Part shown: positions 8,808 to 16,600 of the stretch, in pieces
Position numbering within the stretch: the stretch's first letter is position 1
How the letters are laid out: each line of letters begins with the position of its first letter
Assembly (NCBI RefSeq): GCF_030813915.1
Contig: NZ_JAUSUJ010000004.1
Coordinates: 248,001 to 312,000, forward strand
Direction: 5' to 3'
Length of the DNA: 64,000 nucleotides
From: Rhodoplanes tepidamans
GTDB taxonomy: Bacteria > Pseudomonadota > Alphaproteobacteria > Rhizobiales > Xanthobacteraceae
Program-made: the position numbers and the translations under genes
The notes under the pieces: model-generated
What the model saw: only the letters and a program-made list of their open reading frames with translations
Database searches by the model: none
Told to the model about the DNA's origin: nothing

Positions 8808-9647
8808 ATGCCCGACACGATGCCCGAGAGCCCGCGCGACAACACCATGGATCCGGCCGAGTTCGCCCGGCGCATCCGCGTCCATGCGCTGCGCATGGTG
8901 CACCGGGCGAACGCCTCGCACATCGGCAGCTGCTTCTCGATGGCCGACGTCCTGGCCGTGCTCTACACCCGCGTGCTGCGGCTCGATCCGACCCGGCCGG
9001 ACGATCCCGACCGCGACCGCTTCGTGCTGAGCAAGGGCCACGCCGCCGCGATCCTCTACGCGGCGCTCGCCGAGCGCGGCTTCTTCCCGCCGGCGCTGCT
9101 CGACGACTACAGCCGCAACGGCTCGCCCTTCACGGGCCATGTCAGCCACGCGATCCCGGGCGTCGAGGTGTCGACCGGCTCGCTCGGCCACGGCCTGCCG
9201 ATCGCCACCGGGCTGGCGCTCGCGGCGCGCGCCGCCGGCCGGCCGAGCCGCGTCGTCTGCCTGCTCAGCGACGGCGAGTGCGACGAGGGCTCGAACTGGG
9301 AGGCGATCCTGTTCGCCCCGCATCACCGGCTGACCAACCTCACCGTGATCGTCGACCACAACAAGATCCAGAGCTTCGGCCGGGTCGACGAGGTGCTCGA
9401 CCTCGCGCCCTTCGCCGACAAGTGGCGCGCCTTCGGCTGGCGCACCGTCGAGGTCGACGGCCACGACCTCGGCGCGCTCGAGGGCGCGCTCGGCGCCCCG
9501 CCGGATCCGGAGAAGCCGCGCGTCGTGATCGCCCACACGGTCAAGGGGCGCGGCGTGAGCTTCATGGAAGACCGGCTGGAGTGGCACTACAAGTCGCCGT
9601 CGGCCGAGCAGCTGGCGCAGGCCGTCGCGGAGATCCTCGGGTCATGA
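8808..9647 (+). CDS. Transketolase-like protein, N-terminal (thiamine diphosphate-binding) subunit
   Basis: A 279-residue stand-alone N-terminal transketolase half. It shows HIGSCFSM, LSKGHAA, the GSLGHGL motif and the ThDP/Mg signature beginning SDGECDEGSNWEA and ending in a VDHNK segment. Such split enzymes assemble with a separate C-terminal subunit. The stop overlaps the next start (ATGA at 9644-9647). Alternative in-frame ATGs exist at 8820 and 8847; homology begins around MDPAEFARRIR, so the true start could be any of the three. The position between CDP-sugar genes and glycan genes suggests a dedicated two-carbon transfer to a sugar nucleotide rather than pentose-phosphate metabolism. 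Confidence 0.88.
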   Translation: MPDTMPESPRDNTMDPAEFARRIRVHALRMVHRANASHIGSCFSMADVLAVLYTRVLRLDPTRPDDPDRDRFVLSKGHAAAILYAALAERGFFPPALLDDYSRNGSPFTGHVSHAIPGVEVSTGSLGHGLPIATGLALAARAAGRPSRVVCLLSDGECDEGSNWEAILFAPHHRLTNLTVIVDHNKIQSFGRVDEVLDLAPFADKWRAFGWRTVEVDGHDLGALEGALGAPPDPEKPRVVIAHTVKGRGVSFMEDRLEWHYKSPSAEQLAQAVAEILGS

Positions 9648-10603
9648 GAAACACCTTCGTGGCGACCCTGGAGGAGATCGCGGCGCGCGATCCGCGCATC
9701 TGGCTGCTCAACGGCGACCTCGGCTTCTCGGTGCTGGAGCGCTTCGCCGAGAAGCATCCGGGCCGCTACCTCAACGTCGGCGTCGCCGAGCAGAACATGG
9801 CCGGCATCGCGGCCGGGCTCGGGATGAGCGGCAACACCGTGTTCGTCTACTCGATCGGCAACTTCCCGACGTTGCGCTGCCTGGAGCAGCTGCGCAACGA
9901 CGTCTGCTATCACGGCGCCGACGTGAAGGTGGTGTCGGTCGGCGGCGGCTACGCCTATGGCAGCCAGGGCTACACCCACCACGCCCTGGAGGACGTCGCC
10001 GTGATGGCGGTGCTGCCCGGCATCGAGGTGTTCGTGCCGAGCGATCCGGCCGAGGTGCGGGCGATCGTCGCCGCCGTCGCCGCCTCCGGCAAGCCGGCCT
10101 ATCTCCGGCTCAGCCGCGCCGGCGAGCCGGTGCTCGACCCGCGCCCGATCGGCGACGTGCGCCGGGTACGCCCGCTGCGCGACGGGTCCGACGTGGCGAT
10201 CCTGGCGAGCGGCCCGGTGGCGCGCGCCGCCCTGGCGGCGGCCGATCTTCTGGCGGAGCGTGGCGTCTCCGCACGGGTGCTCAGCGTGCCGTGCCTGAAG
10301 CCGCTCGACCGCGACGGCATTGTCGCGGCGGCGGCCGGCGTGCGGCTGGTGGTGACCATCGAGGAGCACATCGCCCGCGGCGGCTTCGGCCGCGAGGTGG
10401 CGGCCGTGCTGATCGGCGAGCCCGGCCACCCGCCGCTGCTGACGCTCGCGGTGCCGGAGACCGATCCCGGCAAGGGCTGCGTCGCCGGCGACCGCGACGC
10501 CCTGCTGGCGGCGGCCGGCCTCTCGCCCGCCGCCATCGCCGACCGGATTCGCGCCGCGGTCCGCAGCCCCGAAGGTCCCGCACGAGAAGGCCGGCCACCG
10601 TAA
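9644..10603 (+). CDS. Transketolase-like protein, C-terminal (pyrimidine-binding) subunit
   Basis: The 319-residue partner of the preceding subunit. The conserved glutamate that activates thiamine diphosphate lies in NVGVAEQNM (Glu49). The middle domain contains the GSQGYTHHALED segment, and a transketolase C-terminal domain follows from about residue 190. It starts inside the stop codon of the N-terminal gene. Split pairs of this kind are known in secondary metabolism and sugar biosynthesis; which ketol donor and acceptor are used here cannot be told from sequence. Confidence 0.9.
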   Translation: MRNTFVATLEEIAARDPRIWLLNGDLGFSVLERFAEKHPGRYLNVGVAEQNMAGIAAGLGMSGNTVFVYSIGNFPTLRCLEQLRNDVCYHGADVKVVSVGGGYAYGSQGYTHHALEDVAVMAVLPGIEVFVPSDPAEVRAIVAAVAASGKPAYLRLSRAGEPVLDPRPIGDVRRVRPLRDGSDVAILASGPVARAALAAADLLAERGVSARVLSVPCLKPLDRDGIVAAAAGVRLVVTIEEHIARGGFGREVAAVLIGEPGHPPLLTLAVPETDPGKGCVAGDRDALLAAAGLSPAAIADRIRAAVRSPEGPAREGRPP

Positions 10604-10655
10604 GCCGCTTCGGTCGCGCACGCGGCCAGAGGTCTCGACTCAGGGAGCGTCCAGG

Positions 10656-12161
10656 ATGTCGAAAACCTGTTATTGGTCGAGCTGGGCGCTTTTGCTGGTT
10701 ATTACATTTTTCAGCGTCCATCTGTTCCTGGCCGGATATCGCCTGACGGCCGATGACGTGCTGTACCATCAGGTCGGCCTGGGAGGTTTCCGGAAGGCGT
10801 GGGAGTTCACGCGCGGCGCGGCGGCTGCACAAGGCCGGATCGGCCACTACCTGGACGTCGGCCTATCGGTGCTGTCGGCTCCCTTCGTAGATTTTTATGC
10901 TTTCAGGGTCCTTTATACAGGACTTTACTATTCTACATTCTATCTCTTCGGATATTACGTCTCCCTGCTCGGGGGGGGCCACCTCGGCCTCGTCACCGCC
11001 CTGCTTCTCGTTTCTCACCATGCGCTGGATTATTATCATCTCCCGCCGAACTCCTACCCGTTCCACATCTCCGTCCCGATCGCGGCGATCATCCTCTCCA
11101 GGATTGTTCTTCTGCACCGGCGTCGAGAGGAAACGACCCGATCGGAGTGGCCGATGCTGGCCCTGATGGGCGCCGGCGCGATCTTCAATGAAAAGGCGTT
11201 CGCCTTCTGCATTGCCTTGCTGTTCGTGGAAAAGTCCTGGGCTGTCGTGCAGGATTCGGAACGTGTCGGCCTTCGGCTCGCCGTCCTGGGGCGGCTTCGG
11301 AGCCGCTCGACATGGGCCGATATCGCCCCCTTGGTCGGGGTGGTCCTGGTCTATGCCGTGTTCCGAGCGGCGCATCCCTCCAGTTACGAGGGAAACCAGC
11401 TTTCGCCTTCGCTGATCGGCATTCCCTTCTTCAAGACGATGCTCGGGCACATGTTTGGCGGCTCGGCGCCGGGCACGATCACGCGGATGCTCGATGAGTA
11501 CCGGCGGGGCGGCGGCGGCCCGTCCGACTGGAATTGGATGTCCGTAGCGATCGTATCGTTTTCGACGCTCGGCGTCGCGCGACTGGTCTTGCGCTCCGAA
11601 GCGAACGACGGCGGCGCTCGACCTCGATATTTCGTCCTGGTGGCGATCTTCCTTCTTGCCGCCATGATGGTCACGGCACCGGTCGCCATCGTCGAGAAGT
11701 ATCAGAACTGGTGCCAGGCCTTCGTTTTCTGCATGTTCGTCGACACGCGCCTTTCGTTCGTATTTCTCGGCGGAGCGGGAGCATCGTTCATCCTCGGCTT
11801 GAATCGGATCGCCCGGACGACCTCCCTGTCGAACGCGGTCACCTGGTCGCTTGCGTTCCTGCTTGCCGTGCTCGCCGCGCTGGTCTTCTCTCGAAATACG
11901 CTTCTCGAAAGGGACATGCGGGACTATGTATCCGGGTGGGAGCGGGCGAAGCTTCTGGCGTGTGTCTCGGACGACGATCTGGATGCCCGTCGTCAAGAGC
12001 TGCCGAGCCTCATCGAGCCCCGGAAGCGAATCTCCTTTCATCCCAATTTCGATGTCGCGGCATACTGGCTCGCCTATGTCCGGAGCACACGAGGACGGAT
12101 CGACTGCGGCACGGCTGGTCCGATGGACTCCACTCTCGGCGGCCTCGCCAAGGACCGTTGA
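10656..12161 (+). CDS. Polytopic membrane protein, candidate GT-C glycosyltransferase of a Gtr-like system
   Basis: 501 residues with about nine to ten hydrophobic segments and a soluble C-terminal tail of roughly 80 residues. The first loop carries RLTADDVLYHQ, an Asp-Asp pair at the place where GT-C enzymes hold their catalytic acid. No named domain is recognised. The gene has a lower GC content than the transketolase genes just upstream and more varied codon use. It faces a GT2 gene of the GtrB type and a GtrA gene, which suggests the three form a lipid-linked sugar transfer system with this protein as the acceptor-specific transferase. That role is inferred from context only. Confidence 0.62.
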   Translation: MSKTCYWSSWALLLVITFFSVHLFLAGYRLTADDVLYHQVGLGGFRKAWEFTRGAAAAQGRIGHYLDVGLSVLSAPFVDFYAFRVLYTGLYYSTFYLFGYYVSLLGGGHLGLVTALLLVSHHALDYYHLPPNSYPFHISVPIAAIILSRIVLLHRRREETTRSEWPMLALMGAGAIFNEKAFAFCIALLFVEKSWAVVQDSERVGLRLAVLGRLRSRSTWADIAPLVGVVLVYAVFRAAHPSSYEGNQLSPSLIGIPFFKTMLGHMFGGSAPGTITRMLDEYRRGGGGPSDWNWMSVAIVSFSTLGVARLVLRSEANDGGARPRYFVLVAIFLLAAMMVTAPVAIVEKYQNWCQAFVFCMFVDTRLSFVFLGGAGASFILGLNRIARTTSLSNAVTWSLAFLLAVLAALVFSRNTLLERDMRDYVSGWERAKLLACVSDDDLDARRQELPSLIEPRKRISFHPNFDVAAYWLAYVRSTRGRIDCGTAGPMDSTLGGLAKDR

Positions 12162-12320
12162 GAGTGCACATGGTACGCATGACCCCGCGATGCTTGACGC
12201 TCATCTCGGGTAAACCCGAGATCGGTGGCGAGCACCTCGGGATGACGTGTCGCTGTCCGAGGCAGCGGGGTCAGCGACCAGGGCCGGTGCAAGACTGGTC
12301 GAGCGTGAGGACGGTCCGCG

Positions 12321-13370
12321 TCAGTGCAGGTCGAATGGCGGAGCAGCCCCGCGCGGATCTCCATGCATTGGTCGCCCGGACGAAGGCGCCGCCTCGAAGT
12401 TGATCCGCTCGCGCTCGAACACCACCGGCTTCTCGCGCACCTGGCCGTAGATCGCCAGCACGTACTCGCCGATCACGCCCATGAAGAACAGCTGGACGCC
12501 GCCGAAGAAGAACAGCGCCACGATCAGCGTCATGATGCCGGGCTCGGCGAGCTGCTGGTAGAAGGCGAGGCCGATGATCAGGTTGGTGACCGCGTAGACG
12601 AGGCTCATGGTGGCCAGCGCGAAGCCGACGAACAGGGCGAGCCGCAGCGGCGCCGTGGTGAACGAGACGAGGCCGTTGAGGCCCTGGTCGATCAGCGACG
12701 ACATGCGGTTCTTGGAGAAGCCCTTCCTGCGGGCCCGCCAGGTGTAGGGGATGCCGACGGCGCGGCCGCCGCACTCGAACGTCATCATCCGCATGAACGG
12801 GTAGCCGTCGCGCACCCGCCGCATCGAGTCGATCACGCGGCGATCGACGAGCTGGAAGTCGCCGACGCCGGGCGGCACCTTCACCTCGGAGAAGCTGGTG
12901 AGCACCCGATAGTAAAGATGGCGGAGGGAGCGCATCACCCGCCCCTCCTCGCGCGTCGCCCGGATGCCGTAGACGATGTCGTAGCCCTGCTCCCACAGGG
13001 CGACGAACTCGGGCAGCAGCTCGGGCGGATCCTGCAGGTCGGCCGGCAGGAACAGCAGCACGGCGTCGCCGGAGCTCGCCATCACGCCGTTGTAGGTGTT
13101 CTTCAGCGGCCCGAAGTTGCGCGCGTTGACGATGATCCGCACGCCGGCGTCCGCGGCCGCGATCTCCCTGAGGATCGCCAGCGTGCCGTCGGTCGAGGCG
13201 TTGTCGCAGAAGATGTGCTCGCGCCGGTAGCCGGCGAGCGGGCCGTCGAACAGCGCCTTCACGGCCTCCCAGCAGTCGCGGACGTTCTGCTCCTCGTTGT
13301 AGCAGGGCGTCACGACCGTGATGGTCTTGACGGTGGAGGTCTCGACTGCGGAGGTCTCGCGGTCCGGCAT
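12321..13370 (-). CDS. Family 2 glycosyltransferase, GtrB/dolichyl-phosphate-sugar synthase type
   Basis: 349 residues. The N-terminal GT2 domain starts with VVTPCYNEEQN (residues 19-29) and carries the metal-binding DLQD at 111-114. Two transmembrane helices follow at about 241-270 and 280-310, the layout of GtrB and ArnC relatives, which move a sugar from a nucleotide to undecaprenyl phosphate on the cytoplasmic face. It lies 142 bases downstream of gtrA on the same strand, an arrangement seen in O-antigen modification cassettes. The C-terminus extends into a short charged tail. Donor sugar unknown. Confidence 0.9.
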   Translation of the reverse strand: MPDRETSAVETSTVKTITVVTPCYNEEQNVRDCWEAVKALFDGPLAGYRREHIFCDNASTDGTLAILREIAAADAGVRIIVNARNFGPLKNTYNGVMASSGDAVLLFLPADLQDPPELLPEFVALWEQGYDIVYGIRATREEGRVMRSLRHLYYRVLTSFSEVKVPPGVGDFQLVDRRVIDSMRRVRDGYPFMRMMTFECGGRAVGIPYTWRARRKGFSKNRMSSLIDQGLNGLVSFTTAPLRLALFVGFALATMSLVYAVTNLIIGLAFYQQLAEPGIMTLIVALFFFGGVQLFFMGVIGEYVLAIYGQVREKPVVFERERINFEAAPSSGRPMHGDPRGAAPPFDLH

Positions 13371-13512
13371 GGCGGGCTTTCGGGTCGGTTCGGGTCGGCC
13401 GCACCATGCCGGCTCGGGCCGGCGATGGGAAGCGCCGAATCGGCATCGCCGCGCCGCCCGGCGCGGGCGCGGCGCCGCGGGCGACGGGATCAGGTGCCGG
13501 CGGGGCGGCCGG

Positions 13513-13977
13513 TCAGGGGGCCCCGGGAGCCGGCGGCGCGCTCCGGCCGGCCGTCCGGAACACCAGCCGGTGGTTGATCTGGTAGGACAGGAGAACCACC
13601 GGCGGAAGCGCGACGAGCTGGCCCAGCACGGGCGACACCCCGGCGAGCAGCAGGCCGTCGACCAGCAGGATGTTGAGCCCGCAGGTGACGACGTAGCCCA
13701 GCACGAACGGCACGAAGGCGCGCAGCCGCCGCGACCCGAACACCAGCCGCCCGGTCGAGAAGAAGTTGAAGACGACGCCGAGCACGGTGGCGATCACGAT
13801 GGCGACGCGATGCCGCCCGGTGGCGAGATAGATCGCCGCGAAGAGCCCGTATCCCACCGCCGTGTTGAGCACCCCCACGACGAGAAAGCGGAGGAAGCGG
13901 GGGGACGCCGTCCACACGGCGGCGCGGTCCTCTTCCCCCGGCTTCCCGGCACGGTCCGACGCCGCCAGCCCGAACAT
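13513..13977 (-). CDS. GtrA family membrane protein (candidate polyprenyl-phosphate sugar flippase)
   Basis: 154 residues with four predicted transmembrane segments, beginning FLRFLVVGVLNTAVGYGLF, the hallmark of the GtrA/DPMS family. Members are thought to flip undecaprenyl-phosphate-sugars across the inner membrane. I chose the ATG at 13977; the frame stays open upstream to 14085, but that stretch would overlap the divergent sulfotransferase gene start. The stop is 142 bases before the GT2 gene, and together they form the core of a Gtr-like module. Confidence 0.86.
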   Translation of the reverse strand: MFGLAASDRAGKPGEEDRAAVWTASPRFLRFLVVGVLNTAVGYGLFAAIYLATGRHRVAIVIATVLGVVFNFFSTGRLVFGSRRLRAFVPFVLGYVVTCGLNILLVDGLLLAGVSPVLGQLVALPPVVLLSYQINHRLVFRTAGRSAPPAPGAP

Positions 13978-14075
13978 CGCACGCAATCCCCTGTCAGCGC
14001 CCTGCCCGCCTGGACGAACGCGGCAAAAAATGTCTAATTCGCGGCAGCCGCCATGCCGGAGTTTTGCAGGGTAAC

Positions 14076-15443
14076 ATGCTGGCATTCTGGACGAAACGGG
14101 CGAGACAAGAACCGAAACTTCCGGCGACGTGCTCGCTCCCGCTCGCCCCGATCTTCATCATCGGGTCCTACCGGTCCGCCACGAGCGTCACCACCTGGGC
14201 GCTCGGCCAGCATCCCAACATCTTCCCGCTGGAGGAGACCCATTTCCTCTACAAGCTCGCCGTCGACCTCGACTACCTGTACGAGATCGGGTCGGGGCTG
14301 GGGGATCGATCGTTTCTCGGCGCGGCGGGCCTGCGGCGTCGCGACTTCTACCAGGTGTTCGGACAGGCCTGCGACGGCCTCGTCCAGAGCTCGCGGGACG
14401 GCATCATCCGCCGGTCGTCCTCCGAGAGGCACAAGGCCAGCTGGAGCGACAACTTCATGCTGGCCCGCGCGCCGCAGGATCCCAAGCGCCGATGGGTCGA
14501 CGGCACGCCCGAGAACTCGCATTTCGTCTATCCGCTCCTGCGCCTGTTTCCCGGGGCGAAGTTCATCCACATCCTGCGTAACCCGAAGCGCGTGGCGACC
14601 TCGCTGATGCATTTCTCCTCGGTCGCGTCGGGTGGACCACCCGACTATCGCGAACAGGAGGCGTACGACACCTGGGCGGGGCTGGTCCGCAGTGCGGCTT
14701 TGGCCGAGATGGCCTTCGGGCCGAAGCGAGTGCTGCGGATCGACCACGGGGAGATCGAACGGGACCCGGAGACCGTGGTGCGTCGTTGCCTCGATTTCGT
14801 CGGCGAGCCGTACGATTCGAACTGCACGCTGCCGTTCCGGAGCCGCATCAACGGCTCGCGCTACGACGACCCCGGAGACTGCAGCATCGAGGCCAATCTG
14901 TCGTCTCCCGAGGCCCATGTTCGAGACGCGTTCACGCTCTACCAGGCCGCCCTTTCCGGACGCGTTCCCGGCGTCGAGACGCCCGTCCAGGCGTTTCGCG
15001 CGCTGAAGAGCGCGTTCAGGCAGTACGCGGACAGCCTGCGCCCGTCGACGAACCAGTGGATGAGCGACGAATGTGCCCGGTTGAGCGCCGAGCTTTCGGC
15101 GCTTCGCACGCACGCTGCGAAGCTGGAGGGGCGGCTCAAGGCCATCGAGCGACCGCTCCGGATCGTCTCGTTCGGTCCGGACCGCGTACGCATCGGCGAA
15201 GCGTTCAATCTGCAGCCCACCGGCGACTCCGCCCTGTGGCTCCGGACCGAGAACGCCGGGCCGAATGCCGTGATCGAGCTCGGCGGACGGGACCTCGAAA
15301 CCGTGGTCGATTGCGGCGGAACGTTGCTGACGGCCTGCGTCCCGGCGGATCTGCTGTCGCGGGCCGGCGAGCTTCAGCTGTTCGTCAAGGACTCCGTCAC
15401 CGGCGAGCGGGTCGGCCCGGAGCTGCTGCGCGTCGCAGGATGA
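14076..15443 (+). CDS. Sulfotransferase with extra C-terminal domain
   Basis: About 455 residues. Residues 20-300 form a sulfotransferase: the PAPS 5'-loop is IIGSYRSATSVTTW with the downstream LEETHFL, and the 3'-phosphate motif is FIHILRNPKRVATSLMHF. The remaining 150 residues contain a short helical linker followed by a beta-rich region (from about RIVSFGPDRVRIG) that I do not recognise, possibly a carbohydrate-binding or scaffold domain. The ATG at 14076 is preceded by GCAGGG. It diverges from gtrA over a short shared promoter region. The expected role is sulfation of a surface polysaccharide or glycolipid. Confidence 0.82.
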   Translation: MLAFWTKRARQEPKLPATCSLPLAPIFIIGSYRSATSVTTWALGQHPNIFPLEETHFLYKLAVDLDYLYEIGSGLGDRSFLGAAGLRRRDFYQVFGQACDGLVQSSRDGIIRRSSSERHKASWSDNFMLARAPQDPKRRWVDGTPENSHFVYPLLRLFPGAKFIHILRNPKRVATSLMHFSSVASGGPPDYREQEAYDTWAGLVRSAALAEMAFGPKRVLRIDHGEIERDPETVVRRCLDFVGEPYDSNCTLPFRSRINGSRYDDPGDCSIEANLSSPEAHVRDAFTLYQAALSGRVPGVETPVQAFRALKSAFRQYADSLRPSTNQWMSDECARLSAELSALRTHAAKLEGRLKAIERPLRIVSFGPDRVRIGEAFNLQPTGDSALWLRTENAGPNAVIELGGRDLETVVDCGGTLLTACVPADLLSRAGELQLFVKDSVTGERVGPELLRVAG

Positions 15444-15582
15444 TCGGAGACTCCGGCGCGAGGGCGCGCCGCGCCGGCATGCCTCCCGTTGTTCCCGCGA
15501 ATACGACACACGCCGTCGGCCACAGGGGTGCCCGAATCCGCCGAACACCCTAGAATGACGCGGATCTCATGGAGGACGAGCG

Positions 15583-16503
15583 ATGGGCGGTGTCTGTGAC
15601 GTTTGCCGGCAGGGCCGAGTGTCGCTGTTCCGCACGATCGCCGGGGTCGACTATTTCGCTTGTGACGCGTGCGGATCGATCGTCGCGGATCGGGCTGGCT
15701 TGCGCCGCGGCGAACAGGACATCTCGCGCAAGTACGACGAGAGCTACTGGCAGGCGGAGCTTTCGGCCGCCCGGGAGCGCTCCTTCGGGTCGTCGCTGCT
15801 CCGGATCGCCGAGCTGTTCCGGATGGCACGACGTCCTCTGACCCGCGTCCTCGATGTCAGTGCGGGCGACGGCAGCCTGTTGACCGCCCTGGAGGTCGTG
15901 CTGCCCGAGCTGTCGGAGGTGTTCCACGGGATCGAGCCGTTCCCGCCTCCTGAGGTGTATCGGACCACCCACCGGAACTATCGCGTCGGCCACGTTCACG
16001 ATCTCGACGGGGCATTCGACGGCGGCGTCTGCATCGAGGTGATCGAGCATCTGTTTCCCGATACGCTCGCCGAGATGATCGGCGCCTTGGCCGCGAAGTC
16101 CAATCCCGGTGCCGTGTACTACTTCAACTCGGCGCAGCCGAGCTTCGTCGTGGAGCGCGACAACGCCTATCTCGACCCGTTCGAGCGCGGCCATGTGGCG
16201 TCGTATTCGGTCGCAGGGCTCCGCGCGCTGTTCGCCGGAGCCGGCTTCACGGTCCAGACACTGCCGGGCCGGGACTGGGCGTTCCTGGCGGAGTACGGCC
16301 CGTTCGAGGTGCTGACGACGGACCAGATGTTCACCCGGCTCTGGTATCCGGTCGAGGCGAACATGGCGGCGCTTCGTGGCTGCCGGCTCGGGCCGATGAT
16401 GATCGCGGCAGGGCTGGAAAGCGCGCGATGCTATCTGGAAGCAGCCACGGCCGCCGAACGGACCAGGTGGGCGCTGTGCCTGCAGGCTGCACAACGGGCC
16501 TGA
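15583..16503 (+). CDS. SAM-dependent methyltransferase with N-terminal zinc ribbon
   Basis: 306 residues. The N-terminus has two Cys pairs, CDVC (residues 5-8) and CDAC (27-30), forming a small zinc ribbon as in Methyltransf_13-type C-methyltransferases of sugar nucleotides. A class I methyltransferase core follows with motif I-like VLDVSAGDGSLLTAL; the glycine after Val-Leu-Asp-Val is replaced by serine. GGVCIEVIEHL corresponds to the acidic motif IV. The start is preceded by GGAGGACGAG. It stands tail to tail with the heptose nucleotidyltransferase gene. Sugar C- or O-methylation is the likely job. Confidence 0.8.
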   Translation: MGGVCDVCRQGRVSLFRTIAGVDYFACDACGSIVADRAGLRRGEQDISRKYDESYWQAELSAARERSFGSSLLRIAELFRMARRPLTRVLDVSAGDGSLLTALEVVLPELSEVFHGIEPFPPPEVYRTTHRNYRVGHVHDLDGAFDGGVCIEVIEHLFPDTLAEMIGALAAKSNPGAVYYFNSAQPSFVVERDNAYLDPFERGHVASYSVAGLRALFAGAGFTVQTLPGRDWAFLAEYGPFEVLTTDQMFTRLWYPVEANMAALRGCRLGPMMIAAGLESARCYLEAATAAERTRWALCLQAAQRA

Positions 16504-16600
16504 CGGCATCGCGGTCTCACAAGCCCACGCTCGAAGACGAATACGCCCGTGGTGTCCCGCCGGCCACGCCGTCGCGTGAAGGCGACGAAGCGCATGCAGG

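Noticed and set aside
8808-10603. Housekeeping transketolase or 1-deoxyxylulose-5-phosphate synthase
   Set aside because: The enzyme is split into two short genes embedded in a sugar-nucleotide cluster; central transketolases are single 650-residue proteins. A housekeeping role is not formally excluded.
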